Shown here piece after piece: positions 9,910-20,134 of a stretch of 64,000 bases of DNA. Within the stretch, counting starts at the first letter, position 1; each line of letters begins with the position of its first letter. Under the pieces are notes generated by a model. The model was not told where the DNA came from and ran no database searches. It saw only the letters and a program-made list of their open reading frames with translations. The stretch comes from an uncultured Thermosynechococcus sp. Its GTDB lineage: Bacteria; Cyanobacteriota; Cyanobacteriia; Thermosynechococcales; Thermosynechococcaceae. The DNA lies in assembly GCF_938074695.1 (NCBI RefSeq), contig NZ_CALJEM010000003.1:1-64000 (forward strand). The letters run 5' to 3'. The translations under genes were made by a program, and so were the position numbers.

Positions 9910-12189
9910 ATGTTTCAGTCTTGGTTGCAACCAATTGCCAATTCTCCGATGCTGGCTGCCGCCAAAAACGTCGAAGACTCGCTGCTGCTGCGGCTCGGCG
10001 TCTTGGGCATGGTAATTGTTGGCTTGGTGGCCACGGATGTTGCAGCAGAGACTGCCAATAGTTTCTGGGCAGTTCCCCTCTCCATGGTCGGGTTTGCTTG
10101 GAGTTGGTGGGCGCGGCGGCAAAGAAATGTTGTGGCGAAGCTAGTGATCGCCACTGGCATGTTGATGGCATTGGCCATCTTTTTAGGACGACTGGCAACG
10201 CTCAACCAAGATTCGCGAATTCTGCTGACGGAACTCTTAATTCAACTGCAAGTGCTCCATAGCTTTGACTTGCCTCGCCGCAAGGACTTGGGCTACTCGA
10301 TGGTGATTGCCCTCATTTTAATCAGTGTGGCCGCCACCCTCAGCCAAACCATGACCTTTGGGCTGTTTCTTTTGATCTTTCTGGCGATCGCCCTACCTGT
10401 ACTTGTTCTCGACTACCGCTCGCGCCTCGGCCTGCTCTCCACTCCCCTGAAATCGCTGCGCTTGCCCTGGCGGCAATGGGTTGGACTTTTTGCCCTGATT
10501 CTCGGCTTGGGGATGCTGGTCTTTCTGCTGCTGCCGCGCTTCCCCGGCTATCAAATTCGCACTCTGCCCGTTAGTGCCGACATTCAGGTGGAAGGGGAGT
10601 TTGACCAAGCTCGCGTGATCAATCCCGGCTATGTCAGTGGCCGTAGCCGTGGGGGTAGGGGTGAGGAGCTGGCCAATCAAACATTTGCAGACAGGGGCAG
10701 CGATCGCCCTTCTGAAACTTTTGACAGTAATTTTTATTACGGTTTTAACAGCGAAATAGATCAGACCTTTGGCTTGCCAATGGTGCCGCGGGAACTCATG
10801 CGGGTGCGCTCCCAAGCCCCCGGCTTCTGGCGTGTCCTTGCCTTTGATCAATATACAGGGCGCGGCTGGCGGATTAGTCGCAACGATGAGGCAGAAGTGC
10901 TGCGGCGCTCCCCTTGGAGTTTTCGCTATTTGTTGCTGCAGCAACAACTCTCCCAACTGACCACACGGGAAGTGATTCAGACCTACACGATTGTTTCTGA
11001 GTTTAGTAACCTGATTCCCCACCTCTACGAACCCCGCGAACTCTATTTCCCAACCCGTGAAATTGCCCGCGATCCCGATGGGGGGCTGCGCGCGCCTGTA
11101 CCGCTGCCGCAGGGGTTAACCTATTCGGTGATTTCCCAAGTGCCCGTGCGCGATCGCTCCCTGTTGCGTAAAGCCCCCAAAATCAACCATTCCCTGGGTT
11201 ATCAGCGCTACCTTGACGTGCCCCCTGACCTAAAGCCGCGCCTGCAGGCGTTAGCCCAAGACCTCCTTGCCAAGGCCGATCGCCCGATTCCCGAACCCTA
11301 TGAGCAAGCTCTTTACCTTACCCAAGCTCTGAAGCAGTCCTATGCCCTAAAAACCGATATTCCTGAATTGGGCAAAGATCAAGATTTGGTCGAGGCCTTT
11401 CTTTTTGAATGGCGCGGGGGCTATCCCGATCACTTTTCTAGTGCATTGACGCTGCTGTTGCGCAGTATTGGCATTCCCACCCGCCTGGTCACGGGACTCG
11501 GAACGGGAGAATTTAACCCTTTTACGGGTTTATATGTGGTTCGCAACACCGATGCCTATGCCCTCGCAGAGGCCTACTTCCCCAATTTGGGCTGGTTTCT
11601 CTTTGATCCGATTCCGGGGCACGATCTCTATCCAGCAACCCTAGAGGTGGATCAAACCTTTAGCGTTCTGCAGCAGTTTTGGCAGTGGGTGACCGCTTGG
11701 TTGCCCACACCCGTGACGGGGTTCTTGGGTACCCTCTTTGCGACGCTGGAAACTGCCCTGCAAAAATTCTTTGATCTGTTTAGTCAAGGACTAGGGGGCA
11801 TTGTCCAAGGAATTTTAATTCTCTTTGGCGGCATCATTGTTGTTTGGGGCCTATGGTACGCTCTCCATACGTGGCAATACCGTCAACGGTTGCAAAAACT
11901 GCCGCCGATTGCCCGCCTCTATGTGCAAATGCTCGACGGTCTGGCACAGCAAGGCTTACCCAAGCGATCCAATCAAACTCCTTGGGAATACGCGCGATCG
12001 CTGCAAACCTGTGGCCGTCTGGATGCGGTTAGTCAACGCGCCATGGAAACCTTGACACAGGCCTACGTGGCTTGGCGCTATGGGGGTGAGCAGCCTCCCT
12101 TGGCTCCCTTGAAGCGCGCTCTAAATCAACTGCGACAACAGCGCTGGCGATCGCTACAACGCACGATAGTCGGTTTTCGCCGTCGTTAA
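9910..12189 (+). CDS. DUF3488 plus transglutaminase-like membrane protein (TgpA-like)
   Basis: N-terminal TM helices, then LLLRSIGIPTRLVTGLGTGEFN...NTDAYALAEAYFPNLGWFLFDPIPG transglutaminase core. Confidence 0.88.
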   Translation: MFQSWLQPIANSPMLAAAKNVEDSLLLRLGVLGMVIVGLVATDVAAETANSFWAVPLSMVGFAWSWWARRQRNVVAKLVIATGMLMALAIFLGRLATLNQDSRILLTELLIQLQVLHSFDLPRRKDLGYSMVIALILISVAATLSQTMTFGLFLLIFLAIALPVLVLDYRSRLGLLSTPLKSLRLPWRQWVGLFALILGLGMLVFLLLPRFPGYQIRTLPVSADIQVEGEFDQARVINPGYVSGRSRGGRGEELANQTFADRGSDRPSETFDSNFYYGFNSEIDQTFGLPMVPRELMRVRSQAPGFWRVLAFDQYTGRGWRISRNDEAEVLRRSPWSFRYLLLQQQLSQLTTREVIQTYTIVSEFSNLIPHLYEPRELYFPTREIARDPDGGLRAPVPLPQGLTYSVISQVPVRDRSLLRKAPKINHSLGYQRYLDVPPDLKPRLQALAQDLLAKADRPIPEPYEQALYLTQALKQSYALKTDIPELGKDQDLVEAFLFEWRGGYPDHFSSALTLLLRSIGIPTRLVTGLGTGEFNPFTGLYVVRNTDAYALAEAYFPNLGWFLFDPIPGHDLYPATLEVDQTFSVLQQFWQWVTAWLPTPVTGFLGTLFATLETALQKFFDLFSQGLGGIVQGILILFGGIIVVWGLWYALHTWQYRQRLQKLPPIARLYVQMLDGLAQQGLPKRSNQTPWEYARSLQTCGRLDAVSQRAMETLTQAYVAWRYGGEQPPLAPLKRALNQLRQQRWRSLQRTIVGFRRR

Positions 12190-12201
12190 TTCTGGTTTTT
12201 G

Positions 12202-13542
12202 TCAATCCTTGTCCTTTGGGTTGCCCTCATCGGCGAGGGTATCATAGCTCACCAGTTCGGTCACGAGTACTTTATCGACACGATTGCCATCCATATCCAC
12301 CACTTCAAAGCGCAGTCCATCGGTTTCAATGTAATCTCCCGACTGGGGAATGCGGCCAAAAAGGGTAATGATTAGACCGCCAAGGGTGTGGTAGTTTGCC
12401 GTGTCCTCCTCGGGCAAGGTTTCCCGCCGCAGCAACTCCTTGAGTTCATAGGTGGACAGCAGACCATCCAATAGCCAAGACCCATCCTCCCGCTGAATGA
12501 TTTGTGGTTCTTCCCCTTCCTCATCGGGCAACGTGCCAATAATTGCTTCTGTGAGATCGTTGAGGGTCACCAGCCCTTCAATTCCTCCATACTCGTCGGT
12601 AATTAGAGCCATGTGCTGACTCGATTGGCGAAAGAGTTCAAGGACATCGAGGGCCGGTAGACCTTCAGGGACAAACAGCGCTGGTTGTAAAAGCTGGCGG
12701 AGATCAATGGGTTGCTGCGTTAAGCGGGCAGCTAAAAAGTCCTTGGCGGAAATAATCCCCAAGCAGTGATCAATCGTTTCTTCAGCCACGGGAAAGCGGG
12801 AGTGGGAACTGGCCAGAATCTCCGCTTCAATTTCCTCAAGGGGAGATTCAATATCTAGCCAGACAATATCGGTACGGGGGGTCATGATAGACTGAATCGG
12901 GCGATCGCCCAAGTTAAAGATGCGCGCCACCATGTCCTGCTCGGCCACCTCAAAGAGACCTGCCCGTGCCCCCTGCTCAATCAAAACTTTAATTTCATCC
13001 TCCGTGACGGTTTGTTCTGCGCTGGGAGCAATCCCCAGGAGTTGCAGGATGGTATCTGTGGAAACACTGAGTAAATGCACAACCGGGGCTGCTAATCTCG
13101 TCAGCCATGTCATCGGTTTGGCAATGTTGCAGGCGATCGCCTCCGGATACGTCATGGCAATGCGCTTTGGGACTAGTTCGCCAATCACAAGGGAAAGATA
13201 AGTGATACCCGTCACCACCAGGGCAATACTGAGGGGCTGACTGTACTGCCCTAGCCAAGGTACAGAACTGAGAACTGCCTGTAAGCGCTGCGCCAAGGTT
13301 GCTCCCCCCACTGCCCCACTCAGAATACCAATGAGGGTAATTCCAATTTGAATAGTGGAGAGAAAACTATTGGGAGAGTTGGCTAATTTCAGTGCCGCTC
13401 TGGCTTTGCGTTTACCCCGTTTTGCCAGTTGTTCGAGGCGGACTTTGCGAGCAGAGACCACTGCGATTTCAGCACCAGCAAAAATGCCATTGGCGATGAT
13501 CAGCAGCAGCACAAATAAAATTTCTAAGGCAGCGGCAGACAT
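12202..13542 (-). CDS. Hemolysin C/CorC-type transporter (CNNM-CBS)
   Basis: DUF21 TM domain, SIMTPRTDIVWLD CBS pair, C-terminal CorC/HlyC domain. Confidence 0.92.
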   Translation of the reverse strand: MSAAALEILFVLLLIIANGIFAGAEIAVVSARKVRLEQLAKRGKRKARAALKLANSPNSFLSTIQIGITLIGILSGAVGGATLAQRLQAVLSSVPWLGQYSQPLSIALVVTGITYLSLVIGELVPKRIAMTYPEAIACNIAKPMTWLTRLAAPVVHLLSVSTDTILQLLGIAPSAEQTVTEDEIKVLIEQGARAGLFEVAEQDMVARIFNLGDRPIQSIMTPRTDIVWLDIESPLEEIEAEILASSHSRFPVAEETIDHCLGIISAKDFLAARLTQQPIDLRQLLQPALFVPEGLPALDVLELFRQSSQHMALITDEYGGIEGLVTLNDLTEAIIGTLPDEEGEEPQIIQREDGSWLLDGLLSTYELKELLRRETLPEEDTANYHTLGGLIITLFGRIPQSGDYIETDGLRFEVVDMDGNRVDKVLVTELVSYDTLADEGNPKDKD

Positions 13543-13860
13543 TGCAGCTATGCTTCTAGGGGTAACCCCAGATATACAGTCTTGGTTGGCATCGTCGGTC
13601 GTCAGGCTGATTCAAGAGACTGCTCCTTTACTGCCGATGTTGTTTCCATGATGCTAAATAGATTGCTCCTCTGTCAGTGGTATTAACCTGTGGGGGGAAT
13701 GTAATTCCGTCATCAGGCAGTTGTGGCTGTTTTCAGGCTGTGCCAGCCTATTCCAAGGGGCTGTATAGCAGTCAGGATACTGGAATCTGGGAGACTCTAC
13801 AAGGGGGAGAGGGGCACTCAGGGAATCTCAGAATAGACGGGATGTTTCCCTAGCTAGCCA

Positions 13861-13977
13861 ATCCACGAGCGGCTTCAACGCTTCCTTACCCTAGGGGCGA
13901 TCGCGATTCTGGTGCTGTTGATTGTTGCTTTTCTTTGGAGCGAGGAGGCACCCCGGTCAACTGCTGACCCACTCTGA
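13861..13977 (+). pseudogene. Single-TM ORF fragment lacking a normal start codon (possible gene remnant)
   Basis: TAG immediately precedes PIHERLQRFLTLGAIAILVLLIVAFLWSEEAPRSTADPL*; no ATG/GTG/TTG before the TM segment. Confidence 0.3.
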
Positions 13978-14234
13978 CCAGATCAATGAGTTCTTGAGTT
14001 CTACTTTATTGAGCCAAGATTGAGCCAAGGCACTAACCCTCTATGGCCTCTCATTTCCTGCCGTTAGTGCTGGGGTCAGTGAGTCCAGCAGCGGTCATTC
14101 CGACAATCCAGTGCTCCTGGTGGGGGGTCACTGCCACACTCAAGAAGTGCTGCTCACCCCTCCTCCCACGGCCTTTCAGGCGCTTGACCCCCGTGACCCG
14201 CTCATTGTCATGGCCTATCGCCCCATCTATCCAT

Positions 14235-15416
14235 CTATGACTTATGCGGATAAACCCGTCCTTTCCAAGCACCCCCTTGACCTTGCCAGTGGCGACGAGC
14301 CGAATCCAGTGTCATTAGCGTATAGAGGAAGGCAATCACGGGTAGTGTGAGTGCCCAAGTGCTATTGAGGCCATAGAAACGAACCGTTGGCCCGTAGGCG
14401 ATCGCCATCCCCCCCCAGGTGAGTCCCCCCATGGCGGCCAAAGGCAGCGATTGACTAATGAGACCAATACCAAGGGCAAGGGGAGGCCACAAATACACCA
14501 CTGTCATGCCAATCACGGTTCCCGCCAGCCAGAGGGGGGAATAGGACAACTGCGTATAGGCGGTGCGCGCCACCATCTGCCAAATACTGCCGAGGGTATT
14601 GTAGGCTCGCAGACTCACGGTGGTCGGTGTTAGCCCCAACCAAATGCGGTAGCCCGCTTGCTTCACAGCGGTGGCCAAAGCACAATCGTCAATCAGGGCA
14701 TCGCGAATACAGGCCATGCCACCAATCTTATCCAGCGCCACAGGATCGATCAAAATACAACCGCCGGCAGCGGCAGCCGTGGAGCGCTGCGGATCGTTGA
14801 CCCAGCGGAATGGATAAAGCTTGGCAAAGAAGAAGACAAAGGCAGGAATGAGTAATTTTTCCCAGACACTTTGGCAGCGCAGTTTCACCATCAGGGAGAC
14901 AAGGGCGCACTGTTGCTGACGGGCGTGGGCGACCAATTGGCGCAAATTTTGGCGATCATGGGCAATGTCGGCATCGGTGAGGAGCAAGTAATCGGGGGCA
15001 AAGGCACGGGCTGCCTCAATGCCTTGGGACAGTGCCCAGAGCTTGCCAGACCAACCCCTAGGGAGGGGGGCACCTTGCAGCACCGTCAGGCGATCGCCCT
15101 TCCCCAGTTCCAGAGCCGTTTGGCGGGCAATCTCCTCTGTGCCATCCGCGCTTTGATCGTCCACCACAATCAGGTGCAGAGTTCCTGGGTAGTCCTGTTC
15201 TAGGAGCGATCGCACACTGGCACCAATGACGGCTGCTTCGTTGCGGGCCGGAACCACGGCAACAACCGTTGGCCAATCCCTGAGGTCTCCTCCTTGGAGT
15301 CGTTGATCTAGGCGCCAAAACTGTCCCCAAAAGAGCAGCAGGACTAGCCAGATCAGGAGGGCAAGACCCGTTAGACCCAACAGAAGTAAGGTGAACACAG
15401 GAGGCATGGTCATCAC
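14235..15416 (-). CDS. hpnB: HpnB-like hopanoid-associated GT2 glycosyltransferase
   Basis: VAVVPARNEAAVIGASVRSLLEQDYPG...VVDDQSADGTEEIA...GWSGKLWALSQG. Confidence 0.82.
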   Translation of the reverse strand: MMTMPPVFTLLLLGLTGLALLIWLVLLLFWGQFWRLDQRLQGGDLRDWPTVVAVVPARNEAAVIGASVRSLLEQDYPGTLHLIVVDDQSADGTEEIARQTALELGKGDRLTVLQGAPLPRGWSGKLWALSQGIEAARAFAPDYLLLTDADIAHDRQNLRQLVAHARQQQCALVSLMVKLRCQSVWEKLLIPAFVFFFAKLYPFRWVNDPQRSTAAAAGGCILIDPVALDKIGGMACIRDALIDDCALATAVKQAGYRIWLGLTPTTVSLRAYNTLGSIWQMVARTAYTQLSYSPLWLAGTVIGMTVVYLWPPLALGIGLISQSLPLAAMGGLTWGGMAIAYGPTVRFYGLNSTWALTLPVIAFLYTLMTLDSARRHWQGQGGAWKGRVYPHKS

Positions 15417-16459
15417 AGTTCGCTATCGAGGACTTCTTCAGCCATGGGATGAAGATGCTGATGTTGCTGTCGGCGCGATCGGCGGCGATATTTTTTCGGA
15501 TCTAAAAGGGGTTCAAGGCGCTGCTGACCTTGGCTGTCACTCTTGGCCTTGACGCGGGGCGTATTTCCTAGGGATGGCTCTGAACTGGCCGTTGCTTCTA
15601 GCTCATGCAAATACTCAAGGTAGAGGGGATAGCGTTCCCAATCACCGCGTACACAGCAGCCCGGCTCCTGATCGTGGCGACAGTTATCAAAGAGGCACTG
15701 ACCCTTGCTGAGGCGTTGGCGAATCTCTGGAAAAGCTGCCGCCAGTTGCTGAGGGTCTGGGGGTAGTTCGGGCTGATTAAAGCCCGGCGTATCGGCAATC
15801 CAGCCCCCCTCTGGCAGGGGAAACAGTTCCACATGGCGAGTGGTGTGCCGCCCGCGGTGCCAGTGATCGGAGACCGCGCCCACCCGAATTGCCTCCCAAG
15901 GGAGAAGCTGGCGGATCAGGCTACTTTTGCCTACGCCCGACGGGCCACAGACAACAGTGATTTTGTGGGCCAGACGCGGTTGTAGGCACTGCCAACTGTT
16001 CCCCGCAGTGAGGCAAATAACATCACAACTGTAGCCCCATTGCTGCAGGCGATCGCGCCACTGCTGTTGCACCTGCGGCGACACTAAATCCGCTTTGGTG
16101 AAAACCACGTGGATCTCAACCTTCAGTCCCTCGGCGGTCAAGAGAAATCGGGTGATTTGATGCACATCGGCAGGGGGATCAGCCAAGGCAAATAAGAGCA
16201 GGATTTGATCCACATTGGCGATCGCCGGTCGGTGCAATTGATTGCGGCGAGGCAAAATCTCGGCGATCGCTCCCCGCTGTCCTTGCCAGTCGGGATGGCT
16301 CATGACAACCCAATCCCCCACGCACACCTGTTGCCCCATCTTTTTTAGGCGGGCGCGACGCACACACAGTAGCTCCTCAATGCCATTGACGGGTTCCCGC
16401 AGGCGGACACGGTAGTAATTGGCCTGAACGGCTCGCACCAAGCCCACCAGATCACTCAT
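15413..16459 (-). CDS. rsgA: Small ribosomal subunit biogenesis GTPase RsgA
   Basis: Circularly permuted GTPase: TKADLV, GPSGVGKSSLIRQL, IADTPGFNQPEL, zinc motif CLFDNCRHDQEPGC. Confidence 0.95.
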   Translation of the reverse strand: MSDLVGLVRAVQANYYRVRLREPVNGIEELLCVRRARLKKMGQQVCVGDWVVMSHPDWQGQRGAIAEILPRRNQLHRPAIANVDQILLLFALADPPADVHQITRFLLTAEGLKVEIHVVFTKADLVSPQVQQQWRDRLQQWGYSCDVICLTAGNSWQCLQPRLAHKITVVCGPSGVGKSSLIRQLLPWEAIRVGAVSDHWHRGRHTTRHVELFPLPEGGWIADTPGFNQPELPPDPQQLAAAFPEIRQRLSKGQCLFDNCRHDQEPGCCVRGDWERYPLYLEYLHELEATASSEPSLGNTPRVKAKSDSQGQQRLEPLLDPKKYRRRSRRQQHQHLHPMAEEVLDSEL

Positions 16460-16701
16460 GCGGGACGCTGCACCTGAAGGGCAAAATAGTCCTGTCGCGG
16501 CTCAATCCCAAGGACATCGTAGCCCGCCATCCGCAAACTATCCGGCACCTGCTCAATGGGTTCTCCCGCATCCAACCACACCTCAAGGGGCTGCTGGGGG
16601 GGCAACTGTTGCAGGCGCAGTTTTGTGCGCACAAAGTTCAAAGGACAGGGTGTTCCCCGTAGATCCAATGTTTCCATGGCAAGGCAAGTAACCAACTGCA
16701 A
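16456..16701 (-). CDS. TusA/SirA-family sulfurtransferase
   Basis: TLDLRGTPCPLNFVRTKLRL (CPxP motif). Confidence 0.92.
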   Translation of the reverse strand: MQLVTCLAMETLDLRGTPCPLNFVRTKLRLQQLPPQQPLEVWLDAGEPIEQVPDSLRMAGYDVLGIEPRQDYFALQVQRPA

Positions 16702-17550
16702 CTATCTTCCCAAAAAGGCGACCACCTTGGCGAATACCTGCTCCCGCTCCACATCTAGGGGTAGCAAATGATCTGAATCCTTAAGCCAGTGCAATTCCTT
16801 TTGGGAGCCGCCCAGTTGGTCGTAGATGATTTGGGCGCCTTGGGGAGCCACGACGGTGTCACCACGGCTTTGGAGAATGAGTGTGGGGATGGTGATCCTC
16901 GGCAATTCCTGTTCCACTTGGGCAATGAGGTCGAGGGCACTGCGCACGGCTTGGAGGTTAAAACTTTTGAAAAAACAGGCCGCTTCCGCCGCTTGGCGCA
17001 GGGCGCGATCCCGAATCGGCAGGTGCCGCCGCGGCAACCAAGGAATCCACCGCCCAAGGGACTGCACAAGCTTCTCTGGAGCAACGGGACAAAACCAAGG
17101 CCGATAGATCCGCAAAAATGGGGCAAGAAGCACCAAGGCATCAACGGCAAAGTGACAGGCCAGATGCAGAGCTAGGGTTCCCCCTGTGGAAAAGCCAATC
17201 ACCACCACCTTAGGGTAGCGGTCTCGCAGAGCCTGAAAAGCGGTGACAACGGCCTCATACCACTGCTGCCAAGTCGAGGCAGGCATGGGGGCGCGGCGGC
17301 GATCGTGCCCCGGATAGAGGATGCCCTCAACAGTCCAGCCCGCTTTGTGGAGAACCTGTGCCAGAGGTTGCAGTTCATACGTGCCGCCCCCCAAGCCATG
17401 GAGAAGCAAACAGGCGCGATCGCCCTCGGCGTGATCATAGAAAAAGGGAAGATTAAGCAGTGTTACCAATGCACTCGAGCACCATACGTTACCACCATAA
17501 AAATCTACCCCGATCGCCAGAGCAACCGAGGTAGAGGACGCGACGTTCAT
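16702..17550 (-). CDS. Alpha/beta hydrolase (carboxylesterase/lipase-like)
   Basis: LLLHGLGGGTYEL, nucleophile elbow GFSTGG, late SDHLLPLD. Confidence 0.88.
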   Translation of the reverse strand: MNVASSTSVALAIGVDFYGGNVWCSSALVTLLNLPFFYDHAEGDRACLLLHGLGGGTYELQPLAQVLHKAGWTVEGILYPGHDRRRAPMPASTWQQWYEAVVTAFQALRDRYPKVVVIGFSTGGTLALHLACHFAVDALVLLAPFLRIYRPWFCPVAPEKLVQSLGRWIPWLPRRHLPIRDRALRQAAEAACFFKSFNLQAVRSALDLIAQVEQELPRITIPTLILQSRGDTVVAPQGAQIIYDQLGGSQKELHWLKDSDHLLPLDVEREQVFAKVVAFLGR

Positions 17551-17565
17551 TTAGGCGTAGTGAGC

Positions 17566-19836
17566 CTAAAAGCGTTCATGGAACGTGCGGTTAATCACAT
17601 CCAACTGTTGTTCGCGGGTGAGTTTAATGAAGTTTACCGCATAACCGGAGACACGGATGGTGAGTTGCGGGTACAGTTCAGGGTGATCCATGGCATCCAA
17701 CAACATTTCACGGTTTAACACGTTGACGTTGATGTGGAAGCCCTGATCGTGGATGTACCCGTCCAGCAGATTCACCAAGTTGCTGATTTGATCTTCCCGC
17801 GTCTTGCCAAGGGCACTGGGCACGATGGAGAACGTGTTGGAGATGCCATCTTGGGCATGGACATAGGGCAGCTTGGCCACCGAGGCCAGTGAGGCGATCG
17901 CCCCTTTCGTGTCCCGACCATGCATGGGGTTAGCTCCCGGAGCAAACGGCTGACCCGCTTTGCGCCCATCGGGGGTATTCCCCGTTTTCTTGCCATAGAC
18001 CACGTTAGAGGTAATCGTGAGGATGGATTGGGTGGGCACAGCGTTGCGGTAGGTTTTGTGTTTGCGGATTTCATTCATGAAGGTTTCCACCACCCATACC
18101 GCAAGGCTATCCACGCGATCGTCGTTGTTGCCATATTTGGGGAAATCACCCTTGATCTCGTAGTCCACCGCCAGTCCCTCGGCATTGCGAATCACTTTCA
18201 CCTCGGCGTACTTGATGGCCGAGAGGGCATCCGCCACCACCGACAGACCCGCCACCCCACAGGCCATTGTGCGGAAGACATCGCGATCGTGGAGTGCCAT
18301 TTCTAGCCGCTCGTAGCAATACTTATCGTGCATGTAGTGGATGACGTTGAGGGTATTCACATATACCTTCGCCAACCACGCCATCACTTGCTCAAAGCGC
18401 GGCAGCACTTCCTCCCACTTCAGCGTGTCAGCGGTAATCGGCGCAAACATGGGCGCCACTTGCTCACCTGAGATTTCATCCCGGCCGCCGTTAATGGCAT
18501 AGAGGAGAGCTTTGGCGAGGTTCACCCGTGCCCCGAAGAACTGCATCTGTTTGCCGACCCGCATTGCTGACACGCAGCAGGCGATCGCATAGTCATCGCC
18601 CCAGTAAGGACGCATCAAGTCATCGTTTTCGTACTGGATGGAGCTGGTGTCAATCGAAACTTGGGCACAGAAGCGTTTGAAGGCCTCCGGCAAGTTTTCC
18701 GACCACAGCACCGTCAAGTTGGGTTCAGGAGCAGGACCTAGGGTGTAGAGGGTATTGAGGATGCGAAAACTGGTTTTCGTCACCAACGGGCGACCGTCCA
18801 GCCCCATTCCCGCAATGGATTCCGTGACCCAGGTGGGATCGCCAGAGAAGAGTTCATTGTACTCCGGCGTGCGCAGGAAGCGTACCATCCGCAGTTTCAT
18901 CACAAAGTGGTCAATCCACTCTTGGATGTCGGCTTCTGTGGCAGTGCCACGGCGCAAATCCCGTTCAAAGTAGATGTCAAGGAAGGTTGAAACCCGTCCC
19001 AGGGACATGGCGGCGCCATTTTGTTCTTTGACAGCAGCCAGGTAGCCAAAGTAGAGCCACTGTACCGCCTCTTTGCCATTGGCCGCAGGCCGCGAAATAT
19101 CAAAGCCATAGCTGGCGGCCATTTCCTTGAGTTCCTTGAGGGCTTTGATTTGCTCAGAAAGTTCTTCCCGCAGGCGGATGGTTTCTTCGTCCATGACATC
19201 CACTTCTAGGGAGGCCTGCTGAGCCTGTTTGTCGGCAATTAGGCGATCCACCCCATAGAGAGCGACGCGGCGATAGTCGCCAATAATCCGACCCCGACCA
19301 TAGGCATCCGGCAGGCCTGTAATGATCCCCGATTTACGGCAGCGGCGCATTTCGGGAGTATAGGCATCAAAGACCCCATCGTTGTGGGTTTTACGATATT
19401 TGGTGAAGATTTCCTTCGTGCGCGGATCTAACTCATAGCCATAGGCCTTGAGGGCGGTTTCCACCACGCGAATGCCACCAAAGGGCATGATGGCTCGTTT
19501 CAGGGGCTTATCGGTTTGCAGACCAACGATTTGCTCTAATTCGCGATCGATGTAGCCCGGTGCGTGGGCTGTAATCGAAGAGGGGACGCTGGTATCGGCA
19601 TCCAAGACACCTTTTTCTCGCTCCTGTGCCATCAGGTCGCGCACTTTTGCCCAGAGTTGCTGGGTGCGATCGCTCGCCCCTACGAGGAAAGAGCCATCCC
19701 CCGTGTAGGGGGTATAGTTGCGTTGAATAAAGTCGCGCACATCAATGCGTTTAACCCAATCGCCCCCTATAAATCCTTCCCATGCCACTTCGGGCAGTTC
19801 TGTGTAACGTGTACAGTTCATAAGCGTATTCCTCAA
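17566..19836 (-). CDS. pflB: Formate C-acetyltransferase (pyruvate formate-lyase)
   Basis: [38 protein letters not shown] (catalytic Cys-Cys) and glycyl-radical motif [29 protein letters not shown]. Confidence 0.97.
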   Translation of the reverse strand: MRNTLMNCTRYTELPEVAWEGFIGGDWVKRIDVRDFIQRNYTPYTGDGSFLVGASDRTQQLWAKVRDLMAQEREKGVLDADTSVPSSITAHAPGYIDRELEQIVGLQTDKPLKRAIMPFGGIRVVETALKAYGYELDPRTKEIFTKYRKTHNDGVFDAYTPEMRRCRKSGIITGLPDAYGRGRIIGDYRRVALYGVDRLIADKQAQQASLEVDVMDEETIRLREELSEQIKALKELKEMAASYGFDISRPAANGKEAVQWLYFGYLAAVKEQNGAAMSLGRVSTFLDIYFERDLRRGTATEADIQEWIDHFVMKLRMVRFLRTPEYNELFSGDPTWVTESIAGMGLDGRPLVTKTSFRILNTLYTLGPAPEPNLTVLWSENLPEAFKRFCAQVSIDTSSIQYENDDLMRPYWGDDYAIACCVSAMRVGKQMQFFGARVNLAKALLYAINGGRDEISGEQVAPMFAPITADTLKWEEVLPRFEQVMAWLAKVYVNTLNVIHYMHDKYCYERLEMALHDRDVFRTMACGVAGLSVVADALSAIKYAEVKVIRNAEGLAVDYEIKGDFPKYGNNDDRVDSLAVWVVETFMNEIRKHKTYRNAVPTQSILTITSNVVYGKKTGNTPDGRKAGQPFAPGANPMHGRDTKGAIASLASVAKLPYVHAQDGISNTFSIVPSALGKTREDQISNLVNLLDGYIHDQGFHINVNVLNREMLLDAMDHPELYPQLTIRVSGYAVNFIKLTREQQLDVINRTFHERF

Positions 19837-20134
19837 TTAAGCATGCAGCACTGTTTAGCGATCGCCTTTTCCTTCTCGCGATCGCGATTTCTAACTCGCA
19901 AGAACCTACTAACTGCAAAACTGTAAACGGATGAAAAACTTACACCTAGAAAGCTTGGCTCATAAGCCACACTCAGCTATATTCTTGTAGGCTCAGCCCC
20001 CTCAGCTTTTTTGCGGTGCTTACACCTACACCTTCATTTTCATTATACCCCCTGAGTCCTGGAGGCTGATTTCTAGAAAGTTTTTATGAAGTCTTTACAA
20101 AAATCAAAATTTTTTCTCACGAGTTTAGGTTAGT

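Noticed and set aside
10393-11022. 209-aa minus-strand ORF inside the transglutaminase gene
   Set aside because: Shadow ORF; the plus-strand frame encodes a recognisable DUF3488/transglutaminase protein.
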